DNA of 13,687 bases from JAAZMI01 sp050942615 (GCA_050942615.1 JBMNNQ010000036.1:1-13687); one strand, 5' to 3'; counted from the first letter of the stretch, positions 5,385 through 13,254 are shown. Notes: generated by a model not told the origin, from the letters alone. Numbers and translations: made by a program.

Positions 5385-8264
5385 ATGGTACAAAAGGAAG
5401 GAAAAAAGTTCCTCATCCTGGACGGCCACAGCCTTGCCTTTCGGGCTTTCTTTGCCCTGCCGCTGGAACTGAAAACAAAAAAAGGACTGCATACCAATGC
5501 TGTCTTGGGCTTTACCAATATGTTGCTGCGTTTATTGGCAGATGAATCCCCCGCTTATATTTTAGCCACTTTTGATTACCCGGCGCCGACATTTCGCCAC
5601 CGGGCCTATAGTGCATACAAGGCAACCAGGGAAAAAACACCGGCAGAAATGCATGAACAGCTGCCTTTGATCAAAGAGGTTCTGCAGGCCTTGCAGATTG
5701 CGGTATGCGAAATGGAAGGTTATGAGGCAGATGATCTTTTGGGAACATTTGCCCAGCAGGGAGAAAAAGCCGGCCTGACTACCTGTATTGTTACAGCAGA
5801 CGCCGATGCCTACCAGCTTCTTTCCCCGCAGGTAAAAATTTTAGTCACCCGCCGGGGTATCACCAAGCTGGAGGAGCTGACCCTGGAGAAATTCAAAGAG
5901 GAATATAGCCTGACCCCCAGCCAATGGGTGGATTATAAGGCGCTCAAAGGCGACAGTGCAGACAACATCCCCGGTGTGCCCGGTATTGGTAAAAAAAGAG
6001 CCTTGGGGCTGTTAAAGGAATATGGTTCTTTAGAAGAGGTGCTGGCGCATGCCGGTAAGATCCCGGGAAAAATGGGGGAAAACCTTTCTGTTTATGCCGA
6101 ACAGGCCCGCCTGAGCAAGGAACTGGCTACGATCTGCCTGGACATCCCCTTAAACCTTTCCCTTGAGGAATGCCGTCTGAAAGAACCTGACTGGGATGGT
6201 CTGCAGCAGGTATTCACACAGTTGGAATTCAAAGCGCTGGCCAATAAGGTGGCCGGGCTGGCCCGCCGCTACCAAAAAACAGCAGGCACTGCAACGGTAC
6301 AGGAACCTGTTGTTGCCGGCAAAGCGGTTCAGTTTACACTTGCTGCCGGCGGGGAAGAAGATCCGGGGCCTTCCCCTGTGCAGGAAAAACAAAGTCGGGA
6401 ATACAGGGTTGAGCCAGGCGCTGCGGGTAAAAATGCAGTTATTATCAATACTGTGAACGCCCTGCAGCAAGTTATAGCCCGACACCGGGCCCAAGGTTTT
6501 TCCAATTCATTTTCCCTGCTGCTGGACACCGGTTTTACCCGCAAAAGCGCGGCTGTAAAAGGCCTGGCCTGTGCTTTAACGGCAGAGGATGTTTTCTATA
6601 TTCCCCTGAGTGAACAGCAGGGGTCGAAGGAGGAGGCGGGAGGGGAAGGGGCAAAGGGGGAAGAGCGCCCGGAAATAACCCTTGCTGCCGCTTTAAAAAT
6701 ACTGCAGCCTCTTTTTGAAAATCCGGCCGGCAGGCTAATCGCCCATAATTTAAAACCTCTCCTGAAGCACCTGCTTAGCAATAAAATCAACCTGGCCGGC
6801 CGGGCTTTTGATACCCAGTTGGCAGCCTATTTGCTGCAACCGGAACGTCCGGCCTATCATCTGGACGTCCTCTTTGAGGAATACCTTGGTTTCTCTTTTC
6901 CCTTGGCAGATAAAGGTTTGTCGGCAGAAGAAACAAACCGGCAGAAGATTAATTTTCTGACACTGTGTGCCCGCCACCTGTCGGAATTAAAGGAAATACT
7001 GCTGCATAACCTTGCAGCGCGACAGCTAAAAGATCTTCTTTTTAATTTGGAGATGCCTCTGACACATGTTTTGGCTAAAATGGAGCTGAAAGGGATTAGG
7101 GTCAGGGAAGATGTCATGGAAAAACTTGCTGCAGAAATGGAAGAAAGCATGGCCCTGCTGGAAAAAGATATTATGGAGCTGGCCGGGGAAGAGTTCAATC
7201 TTAATTCTCCCCAACAGCTCAGTTATATTTTATTTGAAAAACTGGGCCTGCCTGTTATCCGCCGCACCAAGACAGGTTATTCCACTGATGCCCGGGTTTT
7301 GCAGGAACTTTCTGTTTTGCATCCCCTTGCGGCCCAAATAATCGCATACCGGTCGCTGGCCAAACTGAAAAACACCTACCTGCAAGGGCTGCTGCCGCTG
7401 ATTGATCCCCGGACAGGGAAAATTCATACCACCTTCAACCAGGCGGTAACGGCCACCGGCAGGTTAAGCAGCAGGGATCCCAATCTGCAAAATATACCGA
7501 TCCGGCTGGCCGCCGGCAGGCGGTTACGGCAGGCATTCACGCCCTCGCAGCCTGATTATTTACTGTTGGCTGCAGATTATTCGCAGATAGAGCTGCGGGT
7601 GATGGCCCACCTTTCACAGGATCCCGGCCTGGTGGATGCCTTTCAAAAAGATGAGGATATTCATACCCGCACGGCGGCCGAGGTCTTTAATATTTCCCCT
7701 GCAGAGGTGACACCCCTGCTGCGCGATCGAGCCAAAGCGGTAAACTTCGGCATAATTTACGGAATCAGCGACTACGGCCTTTCCCAGGACTTACAGATTT
7801 CCCGAGCCGAGGCCCGTCAGTATATACAAAGCTATTTTGCCCGCTACCCGGGGGTGAAAAAATATGCGGATGAATGTATAAGGCTGGCCCGCGAAAAAGG
7901 ATATGTAACAACGCTGATGAACAGGCGGCGCTACCTGGCGGATATTAACCACCCCAACTTTTCCCGCCGCAGCGTAGCCGAACGCGCGGCCCGCAACACC
8001 CCCATCCAGGGCTCGGCAGCCGACATCATCAAGGCCGCTATGCTTGCTGTAGATCGGGAACTGGACAAAAAGGGGTTGGCCGCCGCCATGCTGCTGCAGG
8101 TTCATGACGAATTAATTTTTGAAGTGCCCCCGGCAGCACTGGATGAGGTCGCCCACACGGTAAAAAGGCTGATGGAAGAAATTTTCCCGCTGTTAGTGCG
8201 CCTGAAGGTAGATCTGAAAATCGGCCGGGACTGGTACCATCTTGAACCTTATGCCCTAAGTTAG
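5385..8264 (+). CDS. polA: DNA polymerase I, proofreading-deficient type
   Basis: PolA fills gaps and removes RNA primers in repair and lagging-strand maturation. The 5'-3' exonuclease domain (about 1-295) has D13 in LILDGHS, EADD at 114-117, TADADAYQL with D139 and D141, and GDSADNIPGVPGIGKK with D190 and D193. The middle 3'-5' exonuclease-like domain (about 345-590) is degenerate: the Klenow DTET motif reads DTGF (D381, G383), NLKYD reads NLKPL (455-459), and no aspartate replaces the last ligand. The polymerase domain has motif A DYSQIELR from D731, motif B R782-x-K784 to Y792 with F788, and motif C VHDE with D908. At 959 residues it is longer than most Firmicute homologues because of a linker near 296-345 and a Gly/Glu-rich insert near 409-430. 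The ATG follows GGAGGG by 9 bases. Confidence 0.97.
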   Translation: MVQKEGKKFLILDGHSLAFRAFFALPLELKTKKGLHTNAVLGFTNMLLRLLADESPAYILATFDYPAPTFRHRAYSAYKATREKTPAEMHEQLPLIKEVLQALQIAVCEMEGYEADDLLGTFAQQGEKAGLTTCIVTADADAYQLLSPQVKILVTRRGITKLEELTLEKFKEEYSLTPSQWVDYKALKGDSADNIPGVPGIGKKRALGLLKEYGSLEEVLAHAGKIPGKMGENLSVYAEQARLSKELATICLDIPLNLSLEECRLKEPDWDGLQQVFTQLEFKALANKVAGLARRYQKTAGTATVQEPVVAGKAVQFTLAAGGEEDPGPSPVQEKQSREYRVEPGAAGKNAVIINTVNALQQVIARHRAQGFSNSFSLLLDTGFTRKSAAVKGLACALTAEDVFYIPLSEQQGSKEEAGGEGAKGEERPEITLAAALKILQPLFENPAGRLIAHNLKPLLKHLLSNKINLAGRAFDTQLAAYLLQPERPAYHLDVLFEEYLGFSFPLADKGLSAEETNRQKINFLTLCARHLSELKEILLHNLAARQLKDLLFNLEMPLTHVLAKMELKGIRVREDVMEKLAAEMEESMALLEKDIMELAGEEFNLNSPQQLSYILFEKLGLPVIRRTKTGYSTDARVLQELSVLHPLAAQIIAYRSLAKLKNTYLQGLLPLIDPRTGKIHTTFNQAVTATGRLSSRDPNLQNIPIRLAAGRRLRQAFTPSQPDYLLLAADYSQIELRVMAHLSQDPGLVDAFQKDEDIHTRTAAEVFNISPAEVTPLLRDRAKAVNFGIIYGISDYGLSQDLQISRAEARQYIQSYFARYPGVKKYADECIRLAREKGYVTTLMNRRRYLADINHPNFSRRSVAERAARNTPIQGSAADIIKAAMLAVDRELDKKGLAAAMLLQVHDELIFEVPPAALDEVAHTVKRLMEEIFPLLVRLKVDLKIGRDWYHLEPYALS

Positions 8265-8298
8265 GCCTTACAATTTGACAGAAAGAAGGTAACGTGCC

Positions 8299-9129
8299 GT
8301 GCCGGAACTGCCGGAAGTGGAATGCCTGGTTAACGGTCTCCGCAACTGCCTGCCCGGCAGGAAGATTTTTGACGTGAAATTTTTTTGGGAAAGAATGCTG
8401 GGGGGTATTTCTCCCCGTCAATTCTGTAAGGGGATCACTGGCAGAACCATAAAAAAAATTCAAAGAAAAGGCAAATATATCCTCATCTATTTGAGCGGTA
8501 AAAAAGTTTTGGAGATTCACCTGCGCATGACAGGTGCCCTTTTATTTTATGCAACAGCTTTTCAGCCTGTGAAACATACTGGCGCAATTTTTTATTTAGA
8601 CAGCAATGCTGAACTTCATTTTCAGGATATGCGCAAGTTCGGGACCTTCAGGCTTTGGGAAGAAACAGAACTGCCTTGCACCAAACCTTTTCTTTTAGGC
8701 CCCGATCCTCTGGCCGGGGAATTTGGTTGCAAGCAGTTTTGCGCTTTACTGGACAAAAAACCCCGGGGCATGATTAAAAGTTTTCTGCTCAACCAAAAAA
8801 ATATTGCCGGGCTGGGCAACATCTACACGGACGAAACTCTTTTCCGGTCAGGAATTCACCCCGCCCGGAAAGTGGGCACCCTGAACCGGCAGGAAAAAGA
8901 GGCCCTTTGGGAAAGCCTGCGCAGTGTTTTGCAGGAAGGGATTGCCAGCGGGGGCACCAGTGTTGCTACCTATAAGGATATCCGTGGTCTGCCGGGGGAA
9001 TTTCAAAAGAAACTCCGGGTTTACAGGCGCCAGGGTGAGAACTGCCCGCGCTGCGCCGGCAGGATAGTGCGCTGTGTAGTCGCCGGCCGGGGCACCTATC
9101 TTTGTCCCTGCTGTCAGCTCTTAAGTTAA
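8299..9129 (+). CDS. mutM: Formamidopyrimidine-DNA glycosylase (Fpg/MutM)
   Basis: MutM excises oxidised purines such as 8-oxoguanine and formamidopyrimidines, then nicks the abasic site by beta/delta elimination. The start GTG gives MPELPEVE with catalytic P2 (after Met removal) and E3. Further landmarks are the lysine in RKGKYIL (K59), HLRMTGALLF, DMRKFG with the lesion-flipping Arg and Phe, and GLGNIYTDETLFRSGIHP. The C-terminal zinc finger C-x2-C-x16-C-x2-C, ending GRGTYLCPCCQ, is complete. The 276 residues are of normal length. The ribosome site AGAAGG (8284-8289) lies 9 bases upstream. Only 34 bases separate it from polA, so one transcript likely supplies the glycosylase and the gap-filling polymerase of base-excision repair. 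The order polA-mutM-ytaF-coaE is the same as in Bacillus subtilis. Confidence 0.97.
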   Translation: MPELPEVECLVNGLRNCLPGRKIFDVKFFWERMLGGISPRQFCKGITGRTIKKIQRKGKYILIYLSGKKVLEIHLRMTGALLFYATAFQPVKHTGAIFYLDSNAELHFQDMRKFGTFRLWEETELPCTKPFLLGPDPLAGEFGCKQFCALLDKKPRGMIKSFLLNQKNIAGLGNIYTDETLFRSGIHPARKVGTLNRQEKEALWESLRSVLQEGIASGGTSVATYKDIRGLPGEFQKKLRVYRRQGENCPRCAGRIVRCVVAGRGTYLCPCCQLLS

Positions 9130-9146
9130 AATCCGCGGCCGACATA

Positions 9147-9181
9147 AAAGGCTTGGACCGGCGTAAAGGCTTGGGCCGGCG
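9147..9181. repeat. Two-copy 18-bp tandem repeat between mutM and ytaF
   Basis: AAAGGCTTGGACCGGCGT (9147-9164) is followed directly by AAAGGCTTGGGCCGGCG (9165-9181), differing at one base. It lies 17 bases after the mutM stop, in a 151-base gap with no convincing promoter or terminator. ATCCGC also occurs on both sides (9131 and 9190). Confidence 0.8.
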
Positions 9182-9280
9182 GGGGCAATAATCCGCTGTT
9201 TAACCTTATCTAAGCCGGGACAGGCACCAAAAACACCAGCACTCCCATAGAATATTGTAACTTTTACTGGGGGTGCGGCG

Positions 9281-9979
9281 GTGATTTTCCAGTTGTTCTT
9301 GCTTTGTATTGCAGTCAGTTTTGACGGTTGGGGAGCAGGATTTTCTTATGGGGCCCGCAATTTGCGGATTCCATTTCTATCCCTGCTCGTGATCTCCCTT
9401 TCTTCAGCGCTGACGATCGGGCTCTCCATGTTTTTAGGCTGGACTTTTACCCAATATTTTTCCCTGGCTCTGACCCGCTTTTTGGGCGGGGGTATCCTGG
9501 TGATAATAGGCGGCTGGGTGGTATGGCAGGGATTATCTCAAAAACAGGAGGTCTTCTCAAACCGGAAAGAGCATCATATAATTAAAGAAGCAGGCAGTGC
9601 CCCTGCGGACCTGCTTCCAAATACAACAGACCAGGCTGCTGTTTATAAAACCCTGCGGGGTAACTTTTTTCAGTTTTTAGGGGGGATTATCTGGGAACCG
9701 CAAAAGGCCGATCTTGACGCTTCAGGTAGTATAAACCTTGGCGAAGCCTTTCTTTTGGGGCTGGCCTTGGCCTGTGATGCTTTCGGGGCCGGGTTTGGCG
9801 TGGCCCTGGCGGGTTTCAATCCCTGGCTGACCTCTGCACTGGTTGGTATCAGCAAGTTTTTTTTAATCAGTTTAGGGCTTTTTTGTGGACATCTTTCCCG
9901 GGGGAAAATAAATGCCTTTCCCGCCCACTTATTATCCGGGGGCCTGTTGATTTTATTGGGCATCTTTAATATACTTTGA
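9281..9979 (+). CDS. ytaF: Sporulation membrane protein YtaF (MntP-like)
   Basis: YtaF belongs to the family related to the manganese exporter MntP and is linked to sporulation in Bacillus by name and by expression studies; its transported substrate is not established. The 232-residue protein has about six hydrophobic segments in two halves. Each half opens with an Asp-containing helix: VSFDGWGAGF with D15 and ACDAFGAGF with D166, the pseudo-twofold pattern of MntP-type carriers. A hydrophilic loop (about 86-155) separates them and contains DLDASGSINLGE (144-155), which fits the 12-residue EF-hand calcium loop. The GTG at 9281 follows TGGGGGTG (9268-9275). The gene lies 151 bases after mutM and 23 before coaE, the synteny seen in Bacillus. 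This is the main sequence hint that the organism forms spores. Confidence 0.88.
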   Translation: MIFQLFLLCIAVSFDGWGAGFSYGARNLRIPFLSLLVISLSSALTIGLSMFLGWTFTQYFSLALTRFLGGGILVIIGGWVVWQGLSQKQEVFSNRKEHHIIKEAGSAPADLLPNTTDQAAVYKTLRGNFFQFLGGIIWEPQKADLDASGSINLGEAFLLGLALACDAFGAGFGVALAGFNPWLTSALVGISKFFLISLGLFCGHLSRGKINAFPAHLLSGGLLILLGIFNIL

Positions 9980-9989
9980 GATGGATTTT

Positions 9990-9996
9990 AGGGGGA
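9990..9996 (+). promoter_or_regulatory. Ribosome binding site deciding the coaE start
   Basis: AGGGGGA lies 6 bases before the TTG at 10003. The in-frame TTG at 9976, overlapping the ytaF stop, has no such site and would place nine extra residues before the family N-terminus. Confidence 0.75.
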
Positions 9997-10002
9997 GAAA
10001 AA

Positions 10003-10617
10003 TTGTTTATAATTGGGTTAACAGGAAATATTGCCTGCGGGAAATCTACTGTAGCGCAAATGCTGGCTGAAAAAGGGGCCCTGATTATTGATGCCGACCA
10101 ACTGGCCCGGGAGGCGGTCCGGCCGGGACAACCGGCCTGGGCCGCGATTGTAAAATGGCTCGGGGAAGAAATTTTATTAGCAGACAACAGCCTGGATCGT
10201 CAAAAAATTGCCTCCCGCGTTTTTAATGACAAAGAAGCCCTGCAAAAACTGAATGCACTTACCCATCCGCAGGTCATCTCCCTTTTTCACACCCGCAGCA
10301 GGGAATTTGCAGAAAGCGATCCCCAGAAAATTATAGTTTGGGATGTCCCCCTTCTTTTTGAAGCCGGCATGGAAGACATGGTTAATTATGTTGTTGTGGT
10401 CGCCTCCCGGGAAGAAACCCAAATCAGCAGGTTGCGGGAAAGAGACGGGCTTTCCAGGGAAGAAGCCTTGCAACGCATCAGCTCCCAGTTGCACCTGCAA
10501 AAAAAGATACAGGCAGCTGATTTTGTCCTTGATAATGACAGCACCATAGAATTTCTCCAACAACAGGTGGATTCACTTTGGGAAAAACTGCAGGAAGCCG
10601 GGGGAAGCAGACAGTAA
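10003..10617 (+). CDS. coaE: Dephospho-CoA kinase
   Basis: CoaE phosphorylates the 3'-hydroxyl of dephospho-CoA with ATP, the last step of coenzyme A synthesis. The P-loop GNIACGKST is at 8-16, directly after the first beta-strand (FIIGLT), as in all family members. DADQLAREAV (30-39) is the CoA-binding segment, and VWDVPLLFEAG is the conserved strand and following loop. RLRERDGLSREEALQRISSQ is the lid, and FVLDNDST is near the C-terminus. The length of 204 residues is typical. TTG 10003 is chosen over TTG 9976 because of its ribosome site and the conserved beginning. The gene is 23 bases after ytaF and 22 before the lytic transglycosylase, probably in one operon. The cysteine in the P-loop (C12) is tolerated in the family. 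Confidence 0.96.
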   Translation: MFIIGLTGNIACGKSTVAQMLAEKGALIIDADQLAREAVRPGQPAWAAIVKWLGEEILLADNSLDRQKIASRVFNDKEALQKLNALTHPQVISLFHTRSREFAESDPQKIIVWDVPLLFEAGMEDMVNYVVVVASREETQISRLRERDGLSREEALQRISSQLHLQKKIQAADFVLDNDSTIEFLQQQVDSLWEKLQEAGGSRQ

Positions 10618-10639
10618 CCCATAAGGGGTGCATTTTTTA

Positions 10640-11215
10640 TTGAAAAAATTTATGATGGGCAGCCGCTTTTTTTATCTGCTCCTTTTTTTGATTTGTACAT
10701 ACCTGCTTTTTTCCCGTGCCGGTTATTTTACACAAAAGGTGTATCCTTTTCACCACCGTGATATTATTATCGCCGAAGCCCATAAAAACCAGTTGGAACC
10801 GCACTTAGTGGCAGCCGTAATCTTTGTAGAAAGCGGTTTTAATGAAAAGGCGCAGTCCGTCAAAGGGGCTCGGGGGCTGATGCAGATTATGCCGGAAACA
10901 GGCCGGTGGGCAGCCAGCCAGCTTGCTATAGAAAATTTTACAGAAGGGCAGCTTTTTGAACCCCGGGTAAACATTGCTTTAGGTACATGGTATCTCCGGG
11001 ATCTCCTGCGGCAATTCAACGGCAATATTTACCTGGCCCTGGCCGCCTACAACGGCGGGCGGAGCAATGTCAGTTTATGGCTGCAAAAGGAAATCTGGGA
11101 CGGTCAAAGAAAAACATTAAGGAACATCCCTTTCCCTGAAACGCGTTATTTTGTTCTTAAGGTAGAACGCATTTATCAACGCTATAAGCAGATTTACAAA
11201 GAAATAGATGATTAA
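10640..11215 (+). CDS. Membrane-anchored lytic transglycosylase (SLT domain)
   Basis: This enzyme should cleave the MurNAc-GlcNAc bond of peptidoglycan with formation of 1,6-anhydroMurNAc. An N-terminal hydrophobic stretch (about 8-25) without a clear cleavage site is a signal-anchor, placing the catalytic domain outside the membrane. The SLT domain (about 37-185) starts with IIIAEAHKNQLEPHLVAAV and has the catalytic glutamate E64 in VESGF. GARGLMQIMPETG, the fold-defining ALAAYNGG, and FPETRYFVLKV with the final helix follow. The length of 191 residues is typical for the small Firmicute group. The TTG at 10640 is chosen because AAGGGGTG (10623-10630) lies 9 bases before it, whereas the GTG at 10628 is itself part of that site. 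The gene follows coaE by 22 bases, a placement I recall from other clostridia. Its precise cellular role (growth, sporulation or germination) cannot be told from the sequence. Confidence 0.92.
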   Translation: MKKFMMGSRFFYLLLFLICTYLLFSRAGYFTQKVYPFHHRDIIIAEAHKNQLEPHLVAAVIFVESGFNEKAQSVKGARGLMQIMPETGRWAASQLAIENFTEGQLFEPRVNIALGTWYLRDLLRQFNGNIYLALAAYNGGRSNVSLWLQKEIWDGQRKTLRNIPFPETRYFVLKVERIYQRYKQIYKEIDD

Positions 11216-11240
11216 TTGAAAAACCAGAGGAGGCAGTTAA

Positions 11241-12239
11241 ATGCACAATGTTACTTTAATTCCCGGTGATGGGACAGGCCCGGAACTAATCAATTCAGTC
11301 GTAGAAATTTTCAAGGCGGCCCAGGCACCCATAAAATGGGAAATACAGGAGGCCGGTTTAAAAACCTTTGAAAAAAGCGGCAATGTTCTGCCGGAAGAGG
11401 TCCTGGCATCTATCAGGCGCAACAAGGTAGCCTTGAAGGGCCCGCTGACCACCCCGATTGGGGAAGGTTTCCGCAGCGTAAATGTGGCTCTGCGCAAAGC
11501 GCTCGATCTCTATGTCAACCTCCGTCCGGCCAAATCCTTTAAGGGAATTCCCGGACGCTATGAAAACATCGATCTGGTGATTGTCAGGGAAAACACAGAG
11601 GATCTTTATGCGGGTATTGAGCACATGGTAGGGGAAGATGCTGCCGAAAGCATTAAAATAATTACCAGGAAAGGTTCAGAACGCATTGTGCGTTTTGCTT
11701 TTGAATATGCCCGTAAACACAAACGTAAAAAGGTAACAGCTGTGCATAAGGCAAACATCATGAAGTGCACAGACGGCCTTTTCCTGTCTGTAGCCCGGGA
11801 AATTGCCGGGGAATACCCGGACATAGAATTTGAGGATCGGATTGTTGACAATATGAGCATGCAGCTGGTTAAAAAGCCGGAACTGTATGATGTGATGGTC
11901 ATGCCCAACCTTTACGGCGACATTCTTTCCGATCTTTGTGCGGGCCTGGTAGGCGGGTTGGGCGTAACGCCCGGCGCCAACTTGGGGACAGAAATTGCTG
12001 TTTTTGAACCTGTTCACGGCAGCGCCCCGAAATATGCCGGCCAAGACAAGGTCAACCCCACAGCAACCATCCTTTCCGCAGTAATGATGTTGTCCCACCT
12101 GGGAGAGGAAGAAACGGCCCAAAAAATTCATACTGCCCTGGCTGCCGTGCTTGCCGAAGGCAAAATTGTAACCTATGATTTAGGCGGTACAGCAAAAACA
12201 TCGGAGATGACCCAAGCCATTATTGAAAAAATGGGTTAG
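11241..12239 (+). CDS. icd: Isocitrate dehydrogenase, short form (isocitrate/isopropylmalate dehydrogenase family)
   Basis: The 332-residue protein is a beta-decarboxylating dehydrogenase; the substrate signature points to isocitrate, giving 2-oxoglutarate. S79 and N81 in RSVNVALRK, followed by R85, R95 and R116 in VRENTEDLYAGIE, match the isocitrate-binding residues of E. coli Icd (S113, N115, R119, R129, R153); isopropylmalate enzymes differ here. Y123, the lysine in AVHKANIMK and the aspartates in MPNLYGDILSD complete the site. The cofactor loop reads HGSAPKYAGQDKVNP, with K264, Y265 and V271 as in the NADP-dependent E. coli enzyme, although family members of this short length are usually annotated NAD-dependent. 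The ATG follows AGAGGAGG by 7 bases. It is 25 bases after the transglycosylase and ends before a strong terminator, so it is probably the last gene of the polA-to-icd run. Homoisocitrate activity is a less likely alternative. Confidence 0.88.
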   Translation: MHNVTLIPGDGTGPELINSVVEIFKAAQAPIKWEIQEAGLKTFEKSGNVLPEEVLASIRRNKVALKGPLTTPIGEGFRSVNVALRKALDLYVNLRPAKSFKGIPGRYENIDLVIVRENTEDLYAGIEHMVGEDAAESIKIITRKGSERIVRFAFEYARKHKRKKVTAVHKANIMKCTDGLFLSVAREIAGEYPDIEFEDRIVDNMSMQLVKKPELYDVMVMPNLYGDILSDLCAGLVGGLGVTPGANLGTEIAVFEPVHGSAPKYAGQDKVNPTATILSAVMMLSHLGEEETAQKIHTALAAVLAEGKIVTYDLGGTAKTSEMTQAIIEKMG

Positions 12240-12260
12240 CATGAAGGCCCTGGAATACAA

Positions 12261-12302
12261 ACCCTTACCCTGCAATAGAAAACACCTATTGGGGTGAAAG
12301 GT
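12261..12302 (+). promoter_or_regulatory. Extended hairpin upstream of the EamA transporter gene
   Basis: CAATAG (12273-12278) pairs with CTATTG (12286-12291) around a 7-base loop. Below it ACCC (12267-12270) pairs with GGGT (12292-12295), with a TG bulge, and ACCCTT (12261-12266) can largely pair with AAAGGT (12297-12302). No U-tract follows, so it is not itself a terminator. I recognise no known riboswitch class in it; it may simply be the 3' end structure of the icd transcript. Confidence 0.45.
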
Positions 12303-12310
12303 AAACGTTA

Positions 12311-12354
12311 AGCCCCGCCGGCAGGGCTAAAACACTTCTGCTGCGGGGCTTTTA
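12311..12354 (+). terminator. Intrinsic terminator after icd, before the EamA gene
   Basis: AGCCCCGC (12311-12318) pairs with GCGGGGCT (12343-12350), and GCAG (12321-12324) pairs further in with CTGC (12338-12341). TTTTATT follows from 12350. The 5' arm can alternatively fold as AGCCC/GGGCT (12311-12315 with 12324-12328). Only 24 bases separate the T-tract from the EamA start codon. Confidence 0.8.
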
Positions 12355-12378
12355 TTGTAAAATCGGGGGTGTTGTAAG

Positions 12379-13254
12379 ATGCAAGCCAAACTAAAAATAG
12401 TCTTAGCGATGCTTATTTACGGCAGCATCGGGGCCTTCGTCAGAAAAATAAACTTGTCACCCAGTGAAATTGCCTTTCTAAGGGCGGTCATCGGCACCGT
12501 TTTTTTAGTAGGTATAAGTTATTTTTTCAGGCAAAAACCTGCCTGCAAGGCGATCAAAAGAAACATCTTCTGCCTGGGTCTTTCCGGCGCAGCCTTAGGC
12601 ATTAACTGGATTTTGTTATTTCAGGCTTATGAACATACCAGCATTGCCAATGCCACCTTGAGCTACTATTTTGCACCAATTTTTGTAATTCTTTTAGCTC
12701 CCCTAATCTTAAAAGAAAAACTGACACCGGCCAGGGTTCTGTGTGTGCTGGCAGCAATGGCCGGGCTGTTTTTAATTGTTAAAGCCGGCAACAGCAACCT
12801 GGGTTTTTCTTTTAACCACCCCCTGGGTATTTTCTATGGCCTTTCAGCAGCCGCCTTCTATGCCAGTGTCATCCTGCTGAACAAATTTGTCAAAAATCTT
12901 TCCGGCTTGGAAACAACACTGGTGCAGTTAATATGTGCTGTCCTAGTGCTTTTTCCTTATGTAATGCTTAAAGATAACCTCAGTTTTGCAGATCTGGGTA
13001 TAAATAACGTTATTCTAATTTTAATTGTGGGCATTGTCCATACCGGGTTTGCCTATTTTTTATTTTTCACAGCGATCAAAGAGCTAAAAAGCCAAACCGT
13101 GGCTGTGCTCAGCTACATAGATCCCGTTGCAGCAGTGATCATTGCAGCACTTTTCCTGGGCGAGGCCCTGAACTTTATGCAAATAACAGGCGGCCTGCTG
13201 ATCCTCGGTTCCACCTTTTTAAGTGAAATAGTGGCTGTTAAGACGAATACGTAA
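12379..13254 (+). CDS. EamA-family (DMT superfamily) transporter
   Basis: This is an inner-membrane carrier of the drug/metabolite transporter superfamily; members export or import amino acids, nucleosides, sugars or metabolites, and the substrate cannot be read from the sequence. The 291-residue protein has about ten predicted membrane helices as two EamA repeats (about 4-137 and 148-286). Repeat features are SPSEIAFLRAVIG near the start of the first half, and the conserved repeat ends: PIFVILLAPLILKEKLTPARVL in the first and DPVAAVIIAALFLGEAL in the second, the usual P-x-A/P...E-x-L pattern. The ATG at 12379 follows GGGGGTG (12365-12371) by 7 bases. No promoter is evident between the preceding terminator and the start, so expression depends on readthrough or on a promoter upstream of the terminator. 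Codon use still resembles the upstream genes. Confidence 0.92.
   Translation: MQAKLKIVLAMLIYGSIGAFVRKINLSPSEIAFLRAVIGTVFLVGISYFFRQKPACKAIKRNIFCLGLSGAALGINWILLFQAYEHTSIANATLSYYFAPIFVILLAPLILKEKLTPARVLCVLAAMAGLFLIVKAGNSNLGFSFNHPLGIFYGLSAAAFYASVILLNKFVKNLSGLETTLVQLICAVLVLFPYVMLKDNLSFADLGINNVILILIVGIVHTGFAYFLFFTAIKELKSQTVAVLSYIDPVAAVIIAALFLGEALNFMQITGGLLILGSTFLSEIVAVKTNT

Noticed and set aside
8275..8280. Perfect TTGACA just before mutM, as a promoter -35
   Set aside because: The -10 position would fall at about 8298-8303, on the mutM start codon, with no TATAAT-like hexamer there.
12365..12381. EamA gene driven by a promoter in TATTGTAAAAT (12353-12362)
   Set aside because: A start point so close to the ATG leaves no room for the GGGGGTG ribosome site, and no -35 is present inside the terminator.
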